Positions 6,691-9,286 of a stretch of 9,286 nt of DNA are shown one piece after another. The notes under the pieces are model-generated. The model did no database searches, had not been told where the DNA came from, and worked only from the letters and a program-made list of their open reading frames with translations. Within the stretch, counting starts at the first letter, position 1. Each line of letters starts with the position of its first letter. The DNA lies in NCBI GenBank assembly GCA_019264505.1, contig JAHUZY010000348.1, positions 1 through 9,286 of the forward strand, in the 5' to 3' direction. The stretch comes from Phenylobacterium sp. (GTDB lineage Bacteria > Pseudomonadota > Alphaproteobacteria > Caulobacterales > Caulobacteraceae). The translations under genes were made by a program, and so were the position numbers.

Positions 6691-7254
6691 ATGTACGCGG
6701 TGATCAAGACCGGCGGCAAACAGTACCGGGTCCAACCTGGTGACCTGCTTGTGGTTGAAAAGCTGGATGGCGAACCCGGCGCGAACGTCGCGTTCGGCGA
6801 CGTCCTGATGCTGGGCGACGGCGAGACCGTGACCCTCGGCGCCCCCGTGGTGGACGGCGCCAGCGTCGAGGCGACCCTGATCGAAACCCGCAAGGGCGAG
6901 AAGGTGAAGATCTTCAAGAAGATCCGTCGCCAGGGCTACCGCCGGACCCGCGGCCATCGCCAGTTCGAGAGCGTCCTGCGCGTCACCTCGATCGCCGGTG
7001 TCGGCAAGACCGACAAGTGGGACGGCGAGGTCGACCTGACCCCGAAGTCCGTGCTGGACGCCCGGGCCCGCGGCCTGAGCACCGAAGTCCGCGCGCCGGT
7101 CGAGGCCAAGCCGGCCAAGGCCGCCGCTGAGCCCGCCGCCGAGGCTGAGGCCCCCAAGGCCGCCGCCAAGCCGAAGGCCGCCAAGGCCGAGGCCGGCGAA
7201 AAGAAGGCTGCGCCGAAGAAGGCCGCCGCCAAGAAGGAATCGGACGCCGAATAG
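6691..7254 (+). CDS. rplU: 50S ribosomal protein L21 with long C-terminal tail
   Basis: L21 binds 23S rRNA early in 50S assembly. The 187-residue product begins with the classic MYAVIKTGGKQYRV and contains the basic KIFKKIRRQGYRRTRGHRQ stretch (73-91), where L21 contacts rRNA. The core matches the usual 103-residue family length. After about residue 105 comes a linker, and from about 138 an Ala/Lys/Pro/Glu-rich tail of low complexity. This tail is unstructured in appearance and of unknown role; tails of this sort occur in some alphaproteobacterial L21 proteins. The ATG at 6691 is preceded by a modest AAGG eight bases upstream and fixed by the conserved N-terminus. rpmA follows after 25 bases in one operon, expressed from the promoter at the end of the CDF gene. 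Confidence 0.97.
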   Translation: MYAVIKTGGKQYRVQPGDLLVVEKLDGEPGANVAFGDVLMLGDGETVTLGAPVVDGASVEATLIETRKGEKVKIFKKIRRQGYRRTRGHRQFESVLRVTSIAGVGKTDKWDGEVDLTPKSVLDARARGLSTEVRAPVEAKPAKAAAEPAAEAEAPKAAAKPKAAKAEAGEKKAAPKKAAAKKESDAE

Positions 7255-7279
7255 GCGTCCCACGGTTTAGGAGAGCACC

Positions 7280-7552
7280 ATGGCTCACAAGAAATCTGGC
7301 GGTTCGTCGCGTAACGGTCGCGACTCGGCTGGCCGTCGTCTCGGCGTGAAGAAGTTCGGCGGCGAAGCTGTGCTCGCCGGCAACATCATCGTGCGCCAGC
7401 GCGGCACCAAGTATTACCCGGGCGCCAATGTGGGCATGGGCCGCGACCATACGCTCTTCGCGCTCGAGACCGGCGCGGTGAAGTTCATCACCAAGCGCGA
7501 CGACCGCACCTATGTGACGGTGGTCCAGGCGGAGATGGCCGCCGCCGAATAG
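7280..7552 (+). CDS. rpmA: 50S ribosomal protein L27
   Basis: L27 sits at the peptidyl-transferase centre of the 50S subunit, where its flexible N-terminus reaches toward the tRNA ends. The 90-residue product begins [16 protein letters not shown], the standard form in which only the initiator Met is removed. It lacks the longer cleaved N-terminal leader known from Firmicutes. The conserved [22 protein letters not shown] region lies at about 39-60. Length is typical. AGGAG is placed six bases before the ATG. It follows rplU in the usual order, and a strong terminator stands about 70 bases downstream, so rplU-rpmA forms a complete transcription unit. Confidence 0.98.
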   Translation: MAHKKSGGSSRNGRDSAGRRLGVKKFGGEAVLAGNIIVRQRGTKYYPGANVGMGRDHTLFALETGAVKFITKRDDRTYVTVVQAEMAAAE

Positions 7553-7573
7553 GCGGACCGCCTCTCTTCCGGT

Positions 7574-7598
7574 TCCGCCTCTCACCGACTGAGGCGGA
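7574..7598 (+). repeat. Stem-loop downstream of rpmA
   Basis: TCCGCCTC (7574-7581) pairs perfectly with GAGGCGGA (7591-7598) around a nine-base loop. No T-run follows, so it is not itself a terminator. It may protect the 3' end of the rplU-rpmA message. The sequence AGGCGGACC occurs both here (7592-7600) and at the rpmA stop (7551-7559). Confidence 0.45.
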
Positions 7599-7619
7599 CC
7601 GGACAGGAAAACTCCGAAT

Positions 7620-7655
7620 GGGGAGTCCGGCCGCCGGACTCCCCGTTTTCGTTTT
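7620..7655 (+). terminator. Intrinsic terminator after rpmA
   Basis: An 11-bp perfect stem (7620-7630 with 7634-7644) is followed by GTTTTCGTTTT. It is a strong Rho-independent terminator for rplU-rpmA. I see no convincing promoter between it and the acetyltransferase, so that gene and obgE may depend on partial readthrough. Confidence 0.9.
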
Positions 7656-7690
7656 CCAAGGGCTCCCGTCAGAGGGGCCGGGAGGATCAG

Positions 7691-8227
7691 ATGAGCATTC
7701 CAGACGACGGGTCGCCCGTCATCGCCACGCCCCGCCTGAAGCTGCGCGCGCCCCGCGCCGCCGATGCGCCGAAGATCGCCGCCCTGGCCAATGACCCGGA
7801 CGTGGCGCGGATGACCACCCGCATGCCGCACCCCTACAGCCTGGCCGACGCCGAGACCTTTCTGGAGGCCTGCGCCAGCCAGGATCCGACGCAGGAGACC
7901 GTGTTCGCCATCGAGCACGATGGCGAGGGGCTGGTGGGGATGCTGGGCTTTCATCCGGACGAGGACGGCCGCACGGAGCTCGGCTACTGGCTCGGCCGGC
8001 CGCACTGGGGCCAGGGTCTGGCCACCGAGGCGGCTGGAGCGGCCCTGGTCTGGGCGGGCCAGGACTGGAAGCGGCGCTATCTGCTGGCCGGCCACTTCGC
8101 CGACAACCCGGCCTCGGGCCAGGTGCTGTGCAAGACCGGCTTTCTCTATACCGGCGACGTGGTCCTGCGCCATTCGCTGGCCCGGCGCGCGCCGGCGCCC
8201 ACTCGCATGATGGTCTGGCTCGCCTAG
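7691..8227 (+). CDS. GNAT acetyltransferase, RimJ/RimL-like
   Basis: This is a cytoplasmic acetyl-CoA-dependent N-acetyltransferase of the GNAT fold (Acetyltransf_3 type, which includes the ribosomal-protein acetylases RimJ and RimL). The 178 residues open with the family pattern TPRLKLRAPRAADAP near 13-27. The acetyl-CoA pyrophosphate loop is HWGQGLATEA at about 109-118, and NPASGQVLCKTGF (about 139-151) is the typical C-terminal motif. The ATG at 7691 is preceded by GGAGG with a five-base gap. It lies between the rpmA terminator and obgE, an order I recall as common in Caulobacter relatives. The position suggests a ribosome-related substrate, but that is inference; an antibiotic or small-molecule substrate cannot be excluded. 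Confidence 0.88.
   Translation: MSIPDDGSPVIATPRLKLRAPRAADAPKIAALANDPDVARMTTRMPHPYSLADAETFLEACASQDPTQETVFAIEHDGEGLVGMLGFHPDEDGRTELGYWLGRPHWGQGLATEAAGAALVWAGQDWKRRYLLAGHFADNPASGQVLCKTGFLYTGDVVLRHSLARRAPAPTRMMVWLA

Positions 8228-9286
<1,059 letters not shown>

Overview
The window is GC-rich, densely packed chromosomal DNA of an alphaproteobacterium. It most resembles the Caulobacteraceae (Caulobacter/Phenylobacterium type). The reasons are the GC-rich codon use, the gene order rplU - rpmA - GNAT - obgE/cgtA, promoter-like sites of the Caulobacter housekeeping form, and a long Ala/Lys tail on L21. The genus is an inference; no rRNA or marker comparison was possible. I see no mobile element, CRISPR array, tRNA or rRNA, and no gene-free stretch longer than about 220 bases.

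Layout. (1) 1-1939, minus strand: mtgA (peptidoglycan glycosyltransferase, TTG start) followed by ald (alanine dehydrogenase), whose 3' end is cut by the window edge. (2) 2031-3664: a nitroreductase on plus and a WD40-repeat protein on minus converge so tightly that their stop codons share one CTAG. (3) 3882-4316: a lone exbD on plus with its own leader, ending at a strong intrinsic terminator. (4) 4424-6619: a metal-homeostasis pair. A COG0523/CobW-type GTPase with a long histidine tract (minus) is divergent from a DmeF-like cation diffusion facilitator (plus), with a 132-bp shared control region. (5) 6593-9286: a ribosome block of rplU, rpmA, terminator, GNAT acetyltransferase and obgE (3' end cut). 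Its likely promoter has a -10 box lying over the stop codon of the efflux gene.

How the genes fit together. The ribosome block makes two adjacent 50S proteins (L21, L27) and the Obg GTPase that acts in 50S assembly, with an acetyltransferase of unknown target between them. The CobW/CDF pair suggests opposing handling of a transition metal, probably zinc or cobalt: allocation by the GTPase and export by the CDF. ExbD belongs to proton-driven TonB/Tol-type motors but has no exbB or tonB in view.

No clearly new system was found. The points most worth a second look are the rplU promoter and hairpin at the CDF stop codon, the CDF protein whose histidine loop is replaced by aspartates beside a histidine-rich GTPase, the orphan exbD, and the acetyltransferase inside the ribosome cluster.
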